Source: Deltaproteobacteria bacterium (lineage in GTDB: Bacteria; Desulfobacterota; SM23-61). Taken from it: DNA of 7,275 nt. The position numbers and the translations under genes were made by a program. Each line of letters starts with the position of its first letter. The first letter of the stretch is position 1. This document shows positions 4,825 to 7,275 of the stretch, in pieces. The stretch spans positions 1 through 7,275 of the forward strand of contig JAPLIW010000646.1 of the NCBI GenBank assembly GCA_026388915.1, read 5' to 3'. Below the pieces are notes generated by a model that had not been told where the DNA came from, ran no database searches, and saw only the letters and a list, made by a program, of their open reading frames with translations.

Positions 4825-7019
4825 ATGGAAGAAAGACACGTACTGAAGATCGCCGCCGAGCTGGGGCTGGCGTCCCGGCAGGTTCAGGCCGCCGCGGAGC
4901 TGATTGCCGAAGGGGGTACGGTTCCCTTCATCGCCCGTTACCGGAAAGAAGTCACCGGTTCTCTGGATGAAGTGCAGATCACCGCCATCCGCGACCGGCT
5001 GGAGCAGCTGGCCGAGATGGACAAGCGGCGGGAGGCCATTCTCAAATCCCTCCAGGAGCGGGAGCTTCTCACCGAAGAACTCCAGGAAAAGATCCTCGCT
5101 GCCGAGACCCTCTCCGTCCTGGAGGACGTCTATCTCCCCTTCCGGCCGAAGCGCCGCACCCGGGCCACGGTGGCCAGGGAGAGGGGCCTGGAACCCCTGG
5201 CTCATATCCTTTTCGCCCAGGAGGAGAAGGACCCCCTGACCGAGGCGGTTCCCTTTATCGACCCCGAAAAATCCATCTCCTCGGCGGAGGAGGCTCTGGC
5301 CGGAGCCCGGGACATCATTGCCGAGTGGGTCAGCGAAGATCAGGCGGCCCGGGCTGCGCTGCGGGACCTTTTCGCCTCCCGGGGGGTCTTTCGTTCGAAG
5401 GTCATCACCGGCAAAGAAGCGGAGGGAAGCAAGTACCGGGATTATTTTGCCTGGGAGGAACCGGTCCCCCAGGCTCCTTCCCACCGGATCTTAGCCATGC
5501 GGCGCGGGGAGAAGGAAGGGTTTCTGAATCTCACCATTTTGCCCCCGGAACCAGAAGTGCTGGCCATCCTCGAGCGCCTCTTCGTCAAAGGGGAGAATGC
5601 CTGCTCCGGGCAGGTCCGGCTGGCCGTGCAGGACAGTTGCACGCGCCTCCTCTCCCCTTCCATGGAGACCGAGACTCGCCTGACCACAAAAAAGCGGGCC
5701 GACGAGGAAGCCATCCGGGTCTTTGCTGATAATCTCCGACAGCTTTTGATGGCTTCGCCCCTCGGCCAGAAAAATATCCTGGCCATCGACTCCTGCACAA
5801 CGAAACGATCTTTCCCCTGCTCAGCGAGAGAGGAAAAGAGGAATCTGCCCGAAGGGTTGTCGAGCTCTGCGAGGAATTTAAAATCGAGGCCATCGCCGTG
5901 GGCAACGGCACCGGGGGGAGGGAGACCGAAGCTTTCCTCCGCAGCCTGACCCTTCCCGACGGAATCCCGGTGGTGATGGTCAACGAGAGCGGCGCGTCGG
6001 TCTATTCCGCTTCCCAGGCCGCCCGGGATGAGTTCCCGGATCACGACGTGACCGTGCGCGGCGCCGTTTCCATCGGAAGACGGCTCATGGACCCGCTGGC
6101 CGAGCTGGTGAAGATCGACCCCAAATCGATCGGTGTCGGGCAATACCAGCACGACGTGGATCAACCCTCTCTCAAGCGCAGCCTGGACGATGTGGCCATG
6201 AGCTGCGTCAACGCCGTGGGGGTGGAGGTGAACACGGCCAGCGCCCAGCTCCTCACCTACGTCTCCGGCCTGGGCCTACAGCTGGCCTCCAACCTCCTCG
6301 CCTACCGCAACGAAAATGGCCCCTTCTCTTCCCGGGAGGAGCTGAAGAAGGTTCCCCGCCTCGGCCCGAAGGCCTTCGAGCAGGCCGCCGGTTTCCTGCG
6401 CATCCGGGGAGGGAAGAACCGGCTGGACGCCAGCGCCGTCCACCCGGAAAGTTACCCCGTGGTTAAAGCCATGGCCGCGGACCTGGGCTGCGCCGTGGAA
6501 GACCTGATGCGCGAAGAGACATTCCGCGGAAAAATCGACCTTTCCAAATACGTAACCGAGAAGACGGGCCTGCCGACCCTGAATGACATCCTGAAGGAGC
6601 TGGCCAAACCGGGGCGGGACCCGCGGCAGGAGTTCGAAGAATTCCGCTTTGCCGAGGGGATCGAGAAGATCGAGGACCTCCAGCCGGGCATGAAGCTGGA
6701 CGGAATCGTCACCAACGTGACCGCCTTCGGCGCCTTCGTGGACCTCGGCGTCCACCAGGACGGGCTGGTCCACATCAGCCAGCTTTCCGACCGTTTCGTG
6801 AAAGACCCCCACCAGGTGGTCAAAGTCCAACAGAAGATTAAAGTCACGGTCCTATCCGTCGACCTGGAAAGGAAAAGAATCGCCCTTTCGATGAAGAAGG
6901 AGCCGGGGAAAGCAGAGAGAGAGCCAAAACCGGAAGGGAAATCCCCTGACCCCCGGGAAAAAAGAACGCCCGGGCCCTTCAACAACCCCTTTGTGAAGGC
7001 TTTCCGTCGGGAGGAATAA
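4825..7019 (+). pseudogene. tex: Tex, S1-domain RNA-binding transcription accessory protein; disrupted by deletion and frameshift
   Basis: Tex is a conserved cytoplasmic nucleic-acid-binding protein, related to eukaryotic Spt6 and linked to transcription. The first half is clear: residues 1-322 (4825-5790) contain the Tex N-terminal region with TVPFIARYRKEVTGSLDE and YLPFRPKRRTRATVARERGL, and end in LGQKNILAID. The second half, in another frame from LLHNETIFPLLSERGKE (5790 on), carries GNGTGGRETEAF of the YqgF/RNase-H-like domain, the helix-hairpin-helix part (about 6156-6456, with VPRLGPKAFEQAAGFLRI), and the S1 domain (6678-6902, VTAFGAFVDLGVHQDGLVHIS), ending at TAA 7017-7019. Between the halves the family's DPGxRTG segment, about 17 residues, is missing and the frame changes. 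As written, the first frame runs 374 residues and stops at 5949. A separate downstream product could only start at a GTG such as 5898, with a weak site. Restored length would be near 748, normal for Tex. ATG 4825 fits the family's N-terminus; AAGGA lies 14 bases upstream. Confidence 0.85.
5786..5793 (+). other. Deletion/frameshift junction inside tex
   Basis: The codons ATC GAC (ending 5790) finish LAID in the first frame; CTC CTG CAC AAC (from 5790) begins LLHN in the second. The shared C at 5790 makes the exact breakpoint ambiguous. The span from ATG to stop is 2195 bases, one short of a multiple of three, so the missing piece is 3n+1 bases, about 52 if compared with usual Tex proteins. Both frames are open between 5733 and 5949. 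Confidence 0.8.
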
Positions 7020-7063
7020 ACTCGTTTCGATGATCCGGCGGAGCGACGAGGAGGAGGAAGGCG

Positions 7064-7090
7064 GACCTCTCCGATCCTTGCAGAGAGGTC
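7064..7090 (+). other. 8-bp stem-loop downstream of tex
   Basis: GACCTCTC (7064-7071) pairs with GAGAGGTC (7083-7090) around an 11-base loop, 45 bases after the tex stop. No T-tract follows. It may protect the tex mRNA 3' end or belong to the structured region that runs to the terminator at 7272. Confidence 0.45.
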
Positions 7091-7147
7091 ACAATATCCT
7101 TGCTCCTTCCGGGCGCATTATGCTAGATTCACCCCAGACCTAACGTA

Positions 7148-7272
7148 GAAAGGACTTCAACGGCAACTGAATTTGACAGTCCTTTCCAGTTCAAATAGTC
7201 CACCGATACCGGAGGAGGCGATTGAATCGGCTTCCCTAAATCCCGTTTCTGAACCAGAGACGGGATTTTTTT
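7148..7272 (+). ncRNA. Candidate structured RNA ending in an intrinsic terminator
   Basis: This gene-free stretch holds three hairpins in a row. First, GAAAGGACT (7148-7156) pairs perfectly with AGTCCTTTC (7178-7186); with TCAA/TTGA inside, this makes thirteen pairs around one bulged C. Second, GGAGG (7211-7215) pairs with CTTCC (7231-7235, one wobble) around CGA/TCG. Third is the terminator. No known RNA family was recognised: not a tRNA, 6S, SRP RNA or a riboswitch whose consensus I know. A weak promoter-like pair (TTGCTC, TAGATT) lies just upstream near 7099-7128. It could be a small RNA, the 5' leader of a gene beyond the window that is controlled by termination, or just the long trailer of tex. 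That it is a distinct RNA is an inference. Confidence 0.3.
7238..7272 (+). terminator. Intrinsic terminator at right edge
   Basis: ATCCCGTTTCT (7240-7250) pairs with AGAGACGGGAT (7256-7266) over eleven base pairs with one T-G wobble, loop GAACC, followed by a run of seven T (7266-7272). It is the first convincing terminator after tex, about 220 bases past its stop. Confidence 0.9.
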
Positions 7273-7275
7273 ATT

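Noticed and set aside
4639..5484. 281-codon minus-strand frame
   Set aside because: Antisense shadow of the tex 5' half; no motifs, and it crosses the intergenic repeats.
5733..5949. Programmed ribosomal frameshifting in tex
   Set aside because: No slippery sequence is evident, and slippage cannot supply the missing conserved residues.
7030..7143. 37-codon ATG frame after tex
   Set aside because: No ribosome binding site, no recognisable composition, and it crosses the 7064-7090 hairpin.
7149..7205. GTTCAAAT resembling a tRNA T-loop (within 7189-7196)
   Set aside because: No acceptor, D or anticodon stem can be formed around it.

Overview
The window looks like a chromosomal stretch from a GC-rich Gram-negative bacterium. 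The outer-membrane phospholipase A is direct evidence for an outer membrane. The gene mix, the style of the MFS and THUMP-methyltransferase proteins and the GC-rich intergenic repeats suggest a Desulfobacterota/Deltaproteobacteria-like lineage, but that assignment is an inference and not firm. The content is mostly housekeeping. I see no defence system, CRISPR array, prophage, insertion sequence, tRNA or rRNA.

Layout, left to right. The window opens with the C-terminal tail of an unrecognised + strand gene (to 166). A complete pldA gene for outer-membrane phospholipase A follows (255-1310, +). A 268-base gap then leads into a very short, strongly basic 57-residue protein gene with an excellent ribosome binding site (1579-1752, +), closed by a clear intrinsic terminator (1806-1864). 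Two minus-strand genes come next. One is an RlmL-like THUMP-domain RNA methyltransferase (1906-3069) with its own promoter-like sequence. The other is a 12-helix MFS transporter (3285-4460). They are separated by 215 bases that hold a GC-rich inverted repeat with G-quadruplex-forming arms and a 9-base tandem repeat. The 364-base divergent gap 4461-4824 carries a candidate promoter for the MFS gene with a perfect palindrome in its spacer, a 19-base-period direct repeat, a GC hairpin, and a candidate promoter plus a strong hairpin leading into tex. The tex gene (4825-7019, +) fills the right-hand part. The window ends with a non-coding, hairpin-rich stretch and a textbook intrinsic terminator (7238-7272).

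The most notable point is that tex is split. Both halves match the family closely, but a short stretch that should encode the start of the RNase-H-like (YqgF) domain is missing at about 5788-5791, with a change of reading frame. This is a real deletion or an assembly error; the sequence alone cannot say which. Other points of interest are a predicted structured RNA or long trailer between tex and the final terminator, a Glu replacing the second Pro of the NPPY catalytic motif in the methyltransferase, and the repeat-rich intergenic regions. The genes do not form an obvious single pathway: they are neighbouring units with separate candidate promoters and terminators.
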